A DNA stretch of 64,000 nucleotides from Bacteroidota bacterium (GCA_018669475.1 JABHCC010000032.1:256058-320057), one strand, 5' to 3'; positions 8,795 through 17,428 are shown, numbered from the stretch's first letter. Numbers and translations are program-made. Notes: a model not told the origin generated them from the sequence alone.

Positions 8795-10642
8795 CTATTT
8801 TTCTTCCAGGTTTTTAAGGATAAAATCTTTCAGTTCCTGAACAATAAAAGGTAAACCTTGAACTTTATTATATTGCAAATAGTTGTACTTCGGATAATTC
8901 ATGCGCAAATAATGCGCAAACTGTCCAAGATTCAATTCACAAACCAGGTGTTTCTTAAACTGACCCAGTATTTCACCTGTGTTTTTTGGCAAAGGCTTAA
9001 TATAATTGAAATGCGCAAGAGCCACTTTATATCCTTCTCTTTGTATTTCAGATACAGCAGTAACCAAATGACCATAAGTACCACCCCATCCAATTATCAA
9101 TAAATCCGCATCTGGATCGCCAATAATTTCCTGTTCAGGAATCATATCTTCTACCCGGTTAACTTTTTCCTCCCGGATGCCAACCATATATTCATGATTT
9201 TCTGGCACATAAGATACATTTCCCGATCCTGCCATTTTTTCCAGACCTCCAACCCGATGTTCCAAACCAGGTATTCCTGCTTTGGCCCATTCTCTTGCCA
9301 GAGTATGCTCATCCCGATTATATGGCAACCAGTCTTTGCTGCCTTCCTTTGCAATCGGTGGATTAATATCCGGGAAATCATCCATATCCGGAATTTTCCA
9401 TGGTTCAGTTCCATTAGCTAAAAAACCGTCAGTCAACAAGATGACCGGTGTCATCCTCTCGAGTGCTATTCTGGATGCTTCAAAAGCATAGTCAAAACAA
9501 TTTGAAGGAGTTGAAGAGGCAATCACTACCACCGGACTCTCACCATTCCGGCCGTATAAAGCCTGCATTAAATCAGATTGTTCAGTTTTTGTAGGTAAGC
9601 CGGTTGACGGACCACCACGTTGAACATTAACAATCACTAATGGCAACTCAGTAATAACAGCTAAACCAATAGCCTCGGATTTAAGAGCTAATCCCGGGCC
9701 TGAAGTTGATGTAGCAGCCAGAGATCCTGCAAAGCTCCCACCAATAGCTGTGCATATACCAGCAATTTCATCTTCTGCCTGAAATGATACTACACCCAGA
9801 TCTTTTCGAGCGGCCATTTCTTCAAGAATTCCAGTAGCCGGAGTAATAGGATATGATCCCAGGAAGACTGGTAAACCAGCCTTTTCAGCTGCTGCAATAA
9901 TGCCCCAGGCTGCGGCAGTATTGCCGTTAATATTCCGGTAAATACCCGGCTCAATATCAGCTGGTCGCACTTTGAAAGATACTGTCAGGGCCTGAATATT
10001 CCCAGCATAATTATACCCGGCTTGCAGAACCTGCGTATTGGCATCAATTAAAACTGGCTTCTTAGCAAATTTCCTTTGAAAAAAGTCAATTGCATGCTCT
10101 AATGGTCTGTCATAAAGCCAACTTACGATCCCAAGAGCAAACATGTTTTTGCTCCGCAGAATCGACTTCTGATCCAATCCAATATCCTTCAGAGTCTCAC
10201 GAGTCATGCTGGAAATTGGAGCCCCGATGAGTTGAATTCCATCTGTAGGTTCTTCTTTTAATGGATCTTTGTCGTAACCTGCCTTCTTAATATTCTTTTC
10301 GTCAAAAGCATCCCGATCAAATATGATAATGCCATCAGGCTTTATCCATCGGAAATTTGCTTTTAATGCGGCCGGATTCATGGCAACCAGAACGTCACAG
10401 TAATCCCCGGGTGTATTCACCTGAGTATGCCCAAAATGGACTTGAAAACCTGAAACGCCACCAACTGTGCCTTGAGGAGCCCTGATTTCAGCCGGATAAT
10501 CGGGAAATGTCGAAACATCATTCCCAAAAAGAGCTGAGGTATCCGAAAACAAAGTACCTGTTAACTGCATCCCGTCTCCCGAATCTCCGGAAAATCGGAT
10601 GGCCACCTCGTCAATCTCGATGACCTTTGCTTGTTTGCTCAT
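8795..10642 (-). CDS. korA: 2-oxoglutarate:ferredoxin oxidoreductase, fused gamma-alpha subunit
   Basis: 615-residue partner of korB. The first ~190 residues form the gamma domain (VAIRFSGDSGDGMQLTG, VNTPGDYCDVLVAMNPAAL) and the rest the alpha/pyrimidine-binding domain (GSYPITPATGILEEMA, FQAEDEIAGICTAIGG, TSTSGPGLALKSEAIGLA, VNVQRGGPSTGLPTKTEQ). The gamma-alpha fusion is the usual form in Bacteroidota and other phyla with a two-gene KGOR. In low-oxygen metabolism the enzyme works in the TCA cycle, reductively or oxidatively through ferredoxin. A TAnnTTTG-type box lies upstream at 10682-10689. Together with gdhA, it places two 2-oxoglutarate-consuming or -producing enzymes around the receiver/ATP-grasp genes. 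Confidence 0.94.
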   Translation of the reverse strand: MSKQAKVIEIDEVAIRFSGDSGDGMQLTGTLFSDTSALFGNDVSTFPDYPAEIRAPQGTVGGVSGFQVHFGHTQVNTPGDYCDVLVAMNPAALKANFRWIKPDGIIIFDRDAFDEKNIKKAGYDKDPLKEEPTDGIQLIGAPISSMTRETLKDIGLDQKSILRSKNMFALGIVSWLYDRPLEHAIDFFQRKFAKKPVLIDANTQVLQAGYNYAGNIQALTVSFKVRPADIEPGIYRNINGNTAAAWGIIAAAEKAGLPVFLGSYPITPATGILEEMAARKDLGVVSFQAEDEIAGICTAIGGSFAGSLAATSTSGPGLALKSEAIGLAVITELPLVIVNVQRGGPSTGLPTKTEQSDLMQALYGRNGESPVVVIASSTPSNCFDYAFEASRIALERMTPVILLTDGFLANGTEPWKIPDMDDFPDINPPIAKEGSKDWLPYNRDEHTLAREWAKAGIPGLEHRVGGLEKMAGSGNVSYVPENHEYMVGIREEKVNRVEDMIPEQEIIGDPDADLLIIGWGGTYGHLVTAVSEIQREGYKVALAHFNYIKPLPKNTGEILGQFKKHLVCELNLGQFAHYLRMNYPKYNYLQYNKVQGLPFIVQELKDFILKNLEEK

Positions 10643-10953
10643 TGTTTTGTGCTATTGTGTTTGTTAAAAAATATACTAATCCAAAACTACGGGCCATACT
10701 CGGAGTTCTGAATATTGCCCCGCTTATAGCCCTATCATTTCTAGTTTATTTCTACATAACAAAATTAAATAGTTTTATCCCAGCAAAGCAACCATCATGT
10801 CTTTTTTTATCAAAAACATTTCCATCATAGGTGCTTTATTGTCAGCGCACTAATAACAATAAGCTGATTAATCACAATATTTGTCGAAAATCCTCGGCAA
10901 AAAAGGATCAGATTAAAGCGTAACTTTACTTAAATAAAGGACAATCGACAATA
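10643..10953. other. divergent intergenic region between korA and the carbonic anhydrase gene
   Basis: 311 bp without a supported gene. It should hold the promoters of both flanking units. For korA there is a minus-strand TAnnTTTG box at 10682-10689. For the plus-strand gene only the weaker TAACTTTA (10921-10928) is seen, 25 bp before the start codon. A 67-codon open frame on the plus strand (10627-10830) overlaps the korA start and has no recognisable protein features, so I do not call it. Confidence 0.6.
10682..10689 (-). promoter_or_regulatory. putative -7 box of the korAB promoter
   Basis: Minus-strand TAGTTTTG fits the Bacteroidota -7 consensus TAnnTTTG, about 40 bp before the korA start. 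No TTTG is found 19 nt upstream, so the -33 element is weak or absent. Confidence 0.45.
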
Positions 10954-11469
10954 ATGGCATTGATTAAATCAGTAAGGGGATTGACCCCTAAGATAGGTAA
11001 GAATTGTTATCTGGCAGAAAATGCCACCATAGTGGGCGACGTTACCATTGGGGATGATTGCAGCATTTGGTTTAACACAGTTTTACGTGGAGATGTCAAC
11101 TGGATAAAGATTGGTGATAAAGTAAATATCCAGGATGGAGCAGTATTGCATACCCTGTATCAAAAATCTGTTATAGTAATAGGTGATTCTGTGTCTGTCG
11201 GACATAACGCTGTCATTCATGGAGCCAATATTCAAAACCGCGTTTTAGTAGGGATTGGTGCTATTATTCTGGATCATGCAGTTATTGGGGAAAACTCCAT
11301 AATTGCAGCCGGAGCATTAGTAAAAGACTCAACTATTGTTGAACCTAATAGTATATATGCAGGAGTGCCAGCAATAAAAATCAAGGAAATTGATCCCGAA
11401 CAAAGCCGGGAAATGATAGATAAAATAGCTAATAACTACCTGTTTTATTCAGGATGGTTTAAGGAGTGA
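10954..11469 (+). CDS. gamma-carbonic-anhydrase-like hexapeptide-repeat protein
   Basis: 171-residue left-handed beta-helix protein of the gamma-carbonic anhydrase family (also annotated YrdA/PaaY-like), cytoplasmic and expected to be trimeric. Imperfect hexapeptide repeats run from about residue 15 to 135. Motifs include FNTVLRGDVNWIKIGD and NIQDGAVLHT, and SVGHNAVIHGA supplies the histidines that bind the metal at the trimer interface. Length and start (MALIKSVRGLTPKIG) fit the family. It is a single gene, divergent from korAB and convergent with murI. Carbonic anhydrase activity is plausible, but many family members have no measured activity or act as acyltransferases. Confidence 0.85.
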   Translation: MALIKSVRGLTPKIGKNCYLAENATIVGDVTIGDDCSIWFNTVLRGDVNWIKIGDKVNIQDGAVLHTLYQKSVIVIGDSVSVGHNAVIHGANIQNRVLVGIGAIILDHAVIGENSIIAAGALVKDSTIVEPNSIYAGVPAIKIKEIDPEQSREMIDKIANNYLFYSGWFKE

Positions 11470-11475
11470 CAAGAT

Positions 11476-11517
11476 GGACTTCGGACTTTGGACCTCGGAC
11501 TACGGACCCCGGACCTT
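11476..11517. repeat. six-unit degenerate heptamer array GGACNNN
   Basis: Six consecutive 7-mers, each GGAC followed by three variable bases (TTC, TTT, CTC, TAC, CCC, CTT), fill almost the whole gap between the convergent carbonic anhydrase and murI genes and touch the murI stop codon. There are no spacers, so it is not CRISPR. Its role is unknown. Confidence 0.85.
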
Positions 11518-12284
11518 TATTCCCCCAGCATCTTTGCAACCATATTGTCTAGTACTTCTCTTGATCCACTTGAGTGAAAAGTATATTGGGCTTGATCCTG
11601 CTCTGGATGTAAACCATTGCTTTGAATGAGTATCCTTTGCACTTGTTTTGCTACTGCTGGTGACGGATTGTGAATAGTGATTTCGCGAGGCACAATCTCC
11701 CTGATGACCGGAATCAGAAATGGATAATGTGTACATCCTAGAACTAACTGATCGATTCCCTCACTAACCATAGGATCCAGATATGAATGCAAAAGAGACC
11801 GAGCCTCTTCTGAAATAGCCTTTCCTTGTTCGACTAACTCAACCAAACCGTCCCCAATTGCTATATTGATTTCAACATCTTTGGCTAATCGACTTTTTGT
11901 TCTTCTAAAATGTTCGGCTTCAAAAGTTTGAGCAGTAGCTAAAACCCCGATCTGTCCAGTCAGTGATTTTTCAGCGGCAGGCTTTATGGCTGGTTCCATA
12001 CCAACAAATGGTACATTAAAGATCCTTCTTAAATGTTCAATGGCGATACCAGTTGCTGTGTTGCAAGCAATAACAATGATTTTGGCTCCTTGTGACAACA
12101 AAAATCTGCTAATCTCTTCCGAGTATTGAATTATTTCTTCTGGCTTATGCCTTCCGTATGGAGCATGATCCGAATCAGCCATGTATATAACAGGCTCATG
12201 TGGAAGAAGTGCTCTCACTTCATGCCAAACACTTAATCCTCCAATGCCAGAATCAAAAACACCAATTGGAGCTAATTTATCCAT
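11517..12284 (-). CDS. murI: glutamate racemase
   Basis: 255-residue cytoplasmic enzyme that makes D-glutamate for peptidoglycan. The N-terminus PIGVFDSGIGGLSV carries the conserved Asp-Ser. The two catalytic cysteines are in VIACNTATG and LGCTHYPF. Length is normal and the start (MDKLAPIGVFDSG) is standard. It is the last gene of the minus-strand envelope cluster behind two OmpH-family chaperones. A stem-loop with a T-run ends only a few bases before its start codon (12289-12317), so its transcription is probably partly separated from the upstream genes. It runs convergently into the carbonic anhydrase gene across a heptamer array. Confidence 0.95.
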   Translation of the reverse strand: MDKLAPIGVFDSGIGGLSVWHEVRALLPHEPVIYMADSDHAPYGRHKPEEIIQYSEEISRFLLSQGAKIIVIACNTATGIAIEHLRRIFNVPFVGMEPAIKPAAEKSLTGQIGVLATAQTFEAEHFRRTKSRLAKDVEINIAIGDGLVELVEQGKAISEEARSLLHSYLDPMVSEGIDQLVLGCTHYPFLIPVIREIVPREITIHNPSPAVAKQVQRILIQSNGLHPEQDQAQYTFHSSGSREVLDNMVAKMLGE

Positions 12285-12288
12285 AAAA

Positions 12289-12317
12289 AATCCTTGCCGT
12301 AATATACGACAAGGATT
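12289..12317 (-). terminator. stem-loop with T-run between ompH and murI
   Basis: 11-bp stem with a 7-nt loop, followed on the minus strand by TTTTTT that runs up to the murI start codon. One pair is a G-U wobble in the minus-strand RNA but a C-A mismatch in the plus-strand RNA, which indicates that the structure serves minus-strand transcripts. It probably ends or attenuates transcription coming from ompH. Confidence 0.75.
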
Positions 12318-12338
12318 AGTTTAATGGTAATATTTCTT

Positions 12339-12857
12339 CTACAGTATACCGAGTTTCTTCTTTACAGGTTCCAGGAGATTTAATGCGCCTTCTGGAAAAT
12401 AGATAACAGCACCGGTTCCAGTGTCGAGAACATAGGTGTAATCCATTTCAACTGCTACTTCTTTTATAGCTTTTTGAGCCTTATCAATTATAGGCTGAAA
12501 TAACTCGCCCTGCAGTTTCTGCAATTCCTGATCAGCGGCTGTACCAAAAGTCTGAATTCTCCCCTGAAGATCATTTAATGCTGCTTCTTTTGTTTGGCGA
12601 ATCAGGTCAGAAAGAGAATCACGCTGTTGGAGATAGGCATCATACTGCCTATTCAGCTCAACTTCAAGCTCTTCACTTTGCTTAATAAAATCTTGTCTTT
12701 TAGTTTCTAAAACACTCAAAGCGCTATCGCGCTCTGGCATCAGCATTAACAGCTCATTTGAATTAATGTATCCAATCTTTTGCTGTGCTTTGGCATCGCT
12801 GGCTGACCCTGCGAAAAATACTACACTTACGATCAGGGCCAATACTAATTTCTTCAT
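12339..12857 (-). CDS. OmpH/Skp-family periplasmic chaperone (first copy, murI-proximal)
   Basis: 172-residue secreted protein of the Skp/OmpH family, expected to hold unfolded outer-membrane proteins for BamA. It has a signal peptide (MKKLVLALIVSVVFFAGSASDAKA) and a mature start QQKIGYINSNELL. A long charged coiled-coil segment follows (about 40-125; VLETKRQDFIKQSEELEVEL) and then the family's C-terminal strand (YTYVLDTGTGAVIYF). It is a tandem paralogue of the gene at 12931-13446, downstream of bamA, the usual Bacteroidota arrangement. A TATCTTTG box at 12919-12926 may add its own promoter. Confidence 0.9.
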   Translation of the reverse strand: MKKLVLALIVSVVFFAGSASDAKAQQKIGYINSNELLMLMPERDSALSVLETKRQDFIKQSEELEVELNRQYDAYLQQRDSLSDLIRQTKEAALNDLQGRIQTFGTAADQELQKLQGELFQPIIDKAQKAIKEVAVEMDYTYVLDTGTGAVIYFPEGALNLLEPVKKKLGIL

Positions 12858-12918
12858 TCGTACTTTATTTTAAGTTTGGTCAGAACTATCTAGTTCTGTG
12901 GTATTTATTTAAGGGCTA

Positions 12919-12926
12919 CAAAGATA
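12919..12926 (-). promoter_or_regulatory. putative -7 box before the second ompH gene
   Basis: Minus-strand TATCTTTG matches TAnnTTTG, about 62 bp before the start of the 12339-12857 gene and just past the stop of the preceding gene. No TTTG lies 19 nt upstream. Confidence 0.4.
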
Positions 12927-12930
12927 GAAA

Positions 12931-13446
12931 TTAATTCGTAATTCCCATCTTCTCCAGCACATCATCACTTTTATCCCAACGTGGATTCGTGTATAACATG
13001 GTGGGTCCTGATGCAGAATCAAATATGATTGCATAAGCCCCTTCATCAGCTAAAGCTTTAATTGCATTAAACACTTGATCCTGTATGGGTTTTACTAATT
13101 CCTGTCTTTTCTTATACAACTCACCTTCCGGAGCAAAATACTTCTTCTGCAAATCTTTCACCTCTTTTTCTCTTTGTATAATAGCATCTTCGCGCTTGGT
13201 TCTCATATCTTCAGTAAGGAGAACTCGCTCAGCCTGGTAGTTTTTATACAGTTTTTCAACTTCAGTCATGCCTTCTTCAATTTCTTTTTGCCAATCAGAT
13301 GAGAATTTATCTAACTGGTTTTGTGCCGCTTCGTACGCAGGAATACGACCTAAAATATATTCAGTGTCCACATATGCGAACTTCTGGCTAAAACCCATTG
13401 TTACTCCCAACAGGGCCACCAATAAAGTGAGACTTATTTTTTTCAT
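12931..13446 (-). CDS. OmpH/Skp-family periplasmic chaperone (second copy, bamA-proximal)
   Basis: About 171 residues. I chose the ATG at 13446 because it begins a proper signal peptide (MKKISLTLLVALLGVTMGFS); an in-frame ATG 21 bp earlier only adds MIINKII. The mature protein starts QKFAYVDTEYILGRIP, typical of Skp-like chaperones. A charged helical hairpin (TEVEKLYKNYQAERVLLTED and EKEVKDLQKKYF) and the closing strand AYAIIFDSASG follow. It is predicted to be periplasmic and trimeric and to carry outer-membrane proteins to BamA, which is encoded just upstream. The gap to bamA holds two tandem arrays (13497-13597). Confidence 0.9.
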   Translation of the reverse strand: MKKISLTLLVALLGVTMGFSQKFAYVDTEYILGRIPAYEAAQNQLDKFSSDWQKEIEEGMTEVEKLYKNYQAERVLLTEDMRTKREDAIIQREKEVKDLQKKYFAPEGELYKKRQELVKPIQDQVFNAIKALADEGAYAIIFDSASGPTMLYTNPRWDKSDDVLEKMGITN

Positions 13447-13496
13447 AATGATTTTATTTATTATCAAAGCTTCGCAAGAATTATACCAAATACAGG

Positions 13497-13524
13497 TTTT
13501 CAGTTTTCAGTTTTCAGTTTTCAA
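13497..13524. repeat. four-unit heptamer array TTTTCAG
   Basis: Four consecutive TTTTCAG units (the last is TTTTCAA) upstream of the ompH gene at 12931-13446, between it and bamA. No spacers and no coding potential. Confidence 0.85.
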
Positions 13525-13529
13525 CAATA

Positions 13530-13597
13530 CCTAATTCCTAAACCTATCACTTAAGCCCTAAAGCCCTACGCCTTATGCCCTAAGTCCTACGCTCTTA
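13530..13597. repeat. degenerate CCTA-containing array, 7-8 nt period
   Basis: About nine units containing CCTA or a one-base variant, spaced mostly 7 or 8 nt apart (for example AAGCCCTA twice, then CGCCTTA, TGCCCTA, AGTCCTA), directly downstream of the bamA stop. It stands next to the TTTTCAG array. Confidence 0.75.
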
Positions 13598-16078
13598 TTA
13601 AAGCTGCGGTCCTAATACAAAGTGAAACTGGCTACCTCCCTGTCCGGGACTATGAGATAATTCATCGAATCCATATCCCCAATCAACTCCCATCATCCCA
13701 AACATTGGCAGGAATATTCTCACACCTACACCGGCCGAGCGTACCATATTGAATGGATTGAAATCCTTGAACTCATACCAGGCATTTCCGGCCTCCACAA
13801 ATGCAAGAGCAAATAAAGTAGCATTCGGATCGAGAGAAATAGGGAAGCGCAATTCCATAGTGAATTTATCATATAAATTCGCACCCTTATCAGGTGTAAC
13901 TGATCCATTCGCATAACCACGCATAGAAATCACATCACGCCCATAATAACTGTATCCCATCATTCCATCGCCTCCAACCTCAAAACCTTCAAAAGGTGAC
14001 CTGGCATCTGTATCATAGAAACCCAGGTAACCAAATTCAGCTTTAGTAGCCAGAACAAAATCCTTGTCTTCACCGATTGTCCACAATTTTGTATACCAAC
14101 TGGCTTTAAATGTCCATTTATGGTACTCAATCCATCTGAATCTATCTTCTTGCGACATAATTGAATAATCCTTACCATTCAATTTAGAATAAGGAGGAGT
14201 AATCTGTAAAGCAGCTGAGAAATTTGATCCCCGGCGAGGATAGATTATCTGGTCAGTTGAGTTACGTCCGAGAGTAGTGGTAAAGCTTAAATTATTACTC
14301 ATACCATTTTTAATTACAAAATACGACCAGTCTTCCAGTTTATATCTTTGGTATGACAACTGATTAAAAAGGGTAAAGAAATCATCCGGCCATGACAGGC
14401 GCCGTCCAAGTCCGACAGATGCTCCTGTTATTTGCATGGCTTGTCTTGATGGATCCTCCACCTGGCGTCCATTGGTCTGAACTGTTCGATAAAGAGAAAC
14501 TGACAGTGAATTAGGCTTTCTGCCACCTAACCATGGCTCAACAAATGAGGCACTGTATGACTGATAGTATTTACCATTTGACTGTGCCCTGAGACTCAGA
14601 TTCTGTCCGTCTCCTGAAGGCAGTGGTCTCCATGCATCTTTATTGAAAAGATTTCTGGCAGAAAAATTACCAAATCTCACTCCCAGGGTACCAATAACCA
14701 TTCCAGCTCCCCAACCACCAGAAATTTCTATCTGATCGTTGGCTCTTTCTACCAACTGATATTCAATATCAACAGTTCCATTCTCCGGATCAGGAACAGG
14801 TATGGGATTTATTGATTCGGGATCGAAGAAACCCAGCTGTGCTAATTCCCGAACCGAACGCATCACTTCCGATCGGTTAAATAATTCTCCGGGCTTGCTT
14901 CTTATCTCTCTTCTGATCACATGCTCGTTGGTGCGATCATTACCAGTAATAGTTATATTATTTATCCTGGCCTGAGGACCTTCATAAATCCGGATCTCCA
15001 AATCAATTGAATCGCCTTCAATATTTACTTCAACCGGAGTGGATCGGTAAAAAAGATATCCCTCATTAAGGTAAGCATTATTAACAGCATCCGGAGCCAT
15101 TACTAAACGATCATCAAGCAAGGTCTGATCAAATATATCCCCCCGCTCAATCATGAGAAATTCAGTTAGCCTCTCGGATGAATATTTGGTATTCCCGACC
15201 CATGAAATATCTCTGAAAAAGTATTGTTTTCCTTCCAGAACACTGATAACCATCCCAATAGTTCCGTCATCATTCTTATATAATGAATCATTGAGTATGC
15301 GGGCATCCCGGTATCCCAACTCATTATATTTAATCAAAATATTGTCGAGATCATCTTCAACATTGCTTTCTATGTACTTTGAGGTCTTAAAGATATTGTA
15401 CCAGGTCTTCTGCTTGGTTTCTTTCATTACTCTCCGGAGCTTTTTCTCCGGAATAACAGAGACACCTTCAAAAACTATCTCTCGAATCTTTACTCTGTCA
15501 TTTTTAGAAACCTGAATGTCCAGAACTGAAGAATTCTGCATAACAGAGTCTTCCTTCTGCTTGATTATAACTTCTGTATTCAGGTACCCTTTAGAAATAA
15601 AATGATCTTTAATTATCCTTTCAGTCCGGCTCATCAGATTAGAAGTAACCTGACTTCCTCTCACCAGTTTAACCTTATCGCGGAGATCATCCGCCTCGGT
15701 TTTATTTACTCCGGAGAATGAAAAACGGGATAAACGAGGTTGTTCCTGGAGATATATATCCAGAAAAACTTTCTCGTCAATTATCTTTGTAACAGTTATC
15801 TGGATATCAGAGAACAGTTTTTGTTCCCACAGCTTTTCCATTGCTTCTGATATCTTAGACCCCGGGACATCAATGATTTCACCTACCGCCAAACCTGACA
15901 CATTGGCTAGCACACTTTTACTCAGGTACTGTATTCCTGAAACTGTAATGCCACCAATTTCATACTTTTTTGGTGTTGAATATTCAATAACTTTCAAACT
16001 TTTCTCCTCTTGCGTTTGTGACCAGCCGGGAGCTGTCACAAGCATGGCAATCAGGAAAATAAAGATCGTTCTCTTCAT
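13598..16078 (-). CDS. bamA: outer-membrane protein assembly factor BamA
   Basis: 826-residue outer-membrane insertase that folds beta-barrel proteins. The start at 16078 gives a signal peptide (MKRTIFIFLIAMLVTAPGWS); the longer frame from 16159 would overlap uppS and put 27 unlikely residues in front. POTRA-type repeats fill roughly residues 40-420 (for example GEIIDVPGSKISEAMEKLW, VRSVRELAQLGFFDPESI), and the C-terminal half is a barrel that includes YPRRGSNFSA and MRGYANGSVTPDKGA, the latter in the position of the conserved VRG(F/Y) loop. The end, QFHFVLGPQL, is short of a classical terminal Phe. It lies between uppS and two Skp-like chaperones, consistent with envelope biogenesis. Confidence 0.95.
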   Translation of the reverse strand: MKRTIFIFLIAMLVTAPGWSQTQEEKSLKVIEYSTPKKYEIGGITVSGIQYLSKSVLANVSGLAVGEIIDVPGSKISEAMEKLWEQKLFSDIQITVTKIIDEKVFLDIYLQEQPRLSRFSFSGVNKTEADDLRDKVKLVRGSQVTSNLMSRTERIIKDHFISKGYLNTEVIIKQKEDSVMQNSSVLDIQVSKNDRVKIREIVFEGVSVIPEKKLRRVMKETKQKTWYNIFKTSKYIESNVEDDLDNILIKYNELGYRDARILNDSLYKNDDGTIGMVISVLEGKQYFFRDISWVGNTKYSSERLTEFLMIERGDIFDQTLLDDRLVMAPDAVNNAYLNEGYLFYRSTPVEVNIEGDSIDLEIRIYEGPQARINNITITGNDRTNEHVIRREIRSKPGELFNRSEVMRSVRELAQLGFFDPESINPIPVPDPENGTVDIEYQLVERANDQIEISGGWGAGMVIGTLGVRFGNFSARNLFNKDAWRPLPSGDGQNLSLRAQSNGKYYQSYSASFVEPWLGGRKPNSLSVSLYRTVQTNGRQVEDPSRQAMQITGASVGLGRRLSWPDDFFTLFNQLSYQRYKLEDWSYFVIKNGMSNNLSFTTTLGRNSTDQIIYPRRGSNFSAALQITPPYSKLNGKDYSIMSQEDRFRWIEYHKWTFKASWYTKLWTIGEDKDFVLATKAEFGYLGFYDTDARSPFEGFEVGGDGMMGYSYYGRDVISMRGYANGSVTPDKGANLYDKFTMELRFPISLDPNATLFALAFVEAGNAWYEFKDFNPFNMVRSAGVGVRIFLPMFGMMGVDWGYGFDELSHSPGQGGSQFHFVLGPQL

Positions 16079-16094
16079 ACTTGGTTTAACTTTA

Positions 16095-16835
16095 TTAGAG
16101 TTGCTCACTGGTTTTGCCAAATCGTCTTTCACGACTTTGGAAATCCAATAATGCAGCATAATAATCTTCTTTACTAAAATCGGGCCACAATTTATCGGTA
16201 AAAAATAATTCTGAATACGCTATTTGATAAAGGAGAAAATTACTAACTCTTTGTTCTCCACCCGTTCTTATAAGTAACTCAGGATCTGGGATATCACTTG
16301 TTGCAAGAAAGCTACCGAATTTCTCCTCATCAATGTCTGCAGCTTTTACTTTTCCATCCAGAGCCTCATTCATCAGATCTCTGACAGCCTTCAAAATCTC
16401 CCATCTCGCACTATACGAAAGAGCCAGCGCCAGGTTTAGTCCTGTGTTTGTACTGGTTTTTTCTTTTAAATGCCTAATTTGCTCTCTGGTAACATTTGGT
16501 AACTGTGAAATATCACCAATTGTTGAGAATCGAACATTATTATCATCCAGCTTTTTTGATTCTTTCTTAATTGTAGAAACAAGAAGTGCCATTAGTGCCT
16601 TCACTTCCTCAGGAGGCCGACTCCAGTTTTCGGTAGAGAAAGCGTATAATGTTAAGTACTCAACACCCAATTCTCCTGATGCCTCCACCACTTCCCTGAC
16701 AGGTGTAACGCCATTCCGATGACCGAACATACGTGCTACTCCCTTTTTCCTTGCCCACCTTCCATTACCATCCATAATAATGGCAACATGTCTGGGCAAT
16801 TCTTTCAGGTCTAGTTTATCTTTAAGGCTCATCAC
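16095..16835 (-). CDS. uppS: undecaprenyl diphosphate synthase (cis-isoprenyl transferase)
   Basis: 246-residue enzyme that extends farnesyl diphosphate with isopentenyl diphosphate to the C55 lipid carrier for peptidoglycan and glycan synthesis. HVAIIMDGNGRWARKKG holds the catalytic Asp and the diphosphate-binding Asn-Gly-Arg. LTLYAFSTENW and LLIRTGGEQRVSNFLLYQ are the other signature blocks. In the last one the usual RISNF reads RVSNF. Start: ATG at 16835 overlaps the stop of the DUF6089 gene as ATGA; the second Met three bases later is equally possible. The genes are clearly coupled, and bamA follows 16 bp after the stop. Confidence 0.95.
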   Translation of the reverse strand: MMSLKDKLDLKELPRHVAIIMDGNGRWARKKGVARMFGHRNGVTPVREVVEASGELGVEYLTLYAFSTENWSRPPEEVKALMALLVSTIKKESKKLDDNNVRFSTIGDISQLPNVTREQIRHLKEKTSTNTGLNLALALSYSARWEILKAVRDLMNEALDGKVKAADIDEEKFGSFLATSDIPDPELLIRTGGEQRVSNFLLYQIAYSELFFTDKLWPDFSKEDYYAALLDFQSRERRFGKTSEQL

Positions 16836-17428
16836 TTCTTTTTCTTCTTCGTATTCTCGTAATATGGACAGTCTTTACACTTTTTTTCCACTTTATAGTG
16901 TAAGGTTATTCCGGCAAAGCTATACCAATTACTTGGCAAAATAAATGATCCAACAGGAATCCCTGATCCAACTTTCTTTCTCAGACTCCATTCTGCTGAG
17001 ACTCCCAGGTTTTCAGCAAGTCGGAATTTGGCTCCAAGAATGAATGGTATACTCACCGGGAAAGCACTTGCATCCGGATTGTAATACGCAACTCCTGTGG
17101 CGACAAAGGTACTTACTTTTGGGGTTTCCCTCCTGGGATCCAGAGGTAAAAAATTAAATTCAAATAAAGCATGCAAATCAAGTCCGCTCAAACCTCCAGC
17201 CGGAGCAAGAGCATAATTCCCTCCTGCTCTGAGACTATACCTTGGATTCAGGTTATATCTGTAAAATGCTCCTACAGCAGGAACCACAGTACCTGGCAGC
17301 GGTATCGGCAGAATGGAAAAGACATGTTGCTGATTCATCCCAAGAAATACTCCATAATCAGAACTTTCCTGGGCCTTTATCCCTGAAAAAACTATAATTA
17401 CCCCTACTACCAGACCTATTCTCTTCAT
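16832..17428 (-). CDS. DUF6089-like outer-membrane beta-barrel protein
   Basis: 198-residue secreted protein with signal peptide MKRIGLVVGVIIVFSGIKA and alternating beta strands with aromatic residues (YGVFLGMNQQHVF, YSLRAGGNYALAP, NWYSFAGITLHYKV), as in small outer-membrane barrels. It ends in a cysteine pair and polylysine (CKDCPYYENTKKKKK). A DUF6089 protein is usual between nadK and uppS in Bacteroidota, and position plus length agree. It overlaps uppS by 4 bp. A TATATTTG box at 17491-17498 probably starts the DUF6089-uppS-bamA-ompH unit. The molecular function of the family is not known to me. Confidence 0.75.
   Translation of the reverse strand: MKRIGLVVGVIIVFSGIKAQESSDYGVFLGMNQQHVFSILPIPLPGTVVPAVGAFYRYNLNPRYSLRAGGNYALAPAGGLSGLDLHALFEFNFLPLDPRRETPKVSTFVATGVAYYNPDASAFPVSIPFILGAKFRLAENLGVSAEWSLRKKVGSGIPVGSFILPSNWYSFAGITLHYKVEKKCKDCPYYENTKKKKK

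Noticed and set aside
10627..10830. 67-codon frame in the korA upstream gap
   Set aside because: Overlaps the korA start region on the opposite strand, hydrophobic by composition only, and has no recognisable feature.
11476..13597. Tandem arrays considered as CRISPR
   Set aside because: Units are 7-8 nt, contiguous and without spacers, and there is no cas gene nearby.
15153..15515. 120-codon open frame on the plus strand inside bamA
   Set aside because: Lies fully opposite the BamA POTRA region, with no motif or promoter. It is a shadow of the real gene, like most short frames opposite long genes (for example 34016-34372).
13598..16159. BamA with a longer N-terminus starting at 16159
   Set aside because: It would overlap uppS by 65 bp and put a non-signal stretch before a good signal peptide that begins at 16078.
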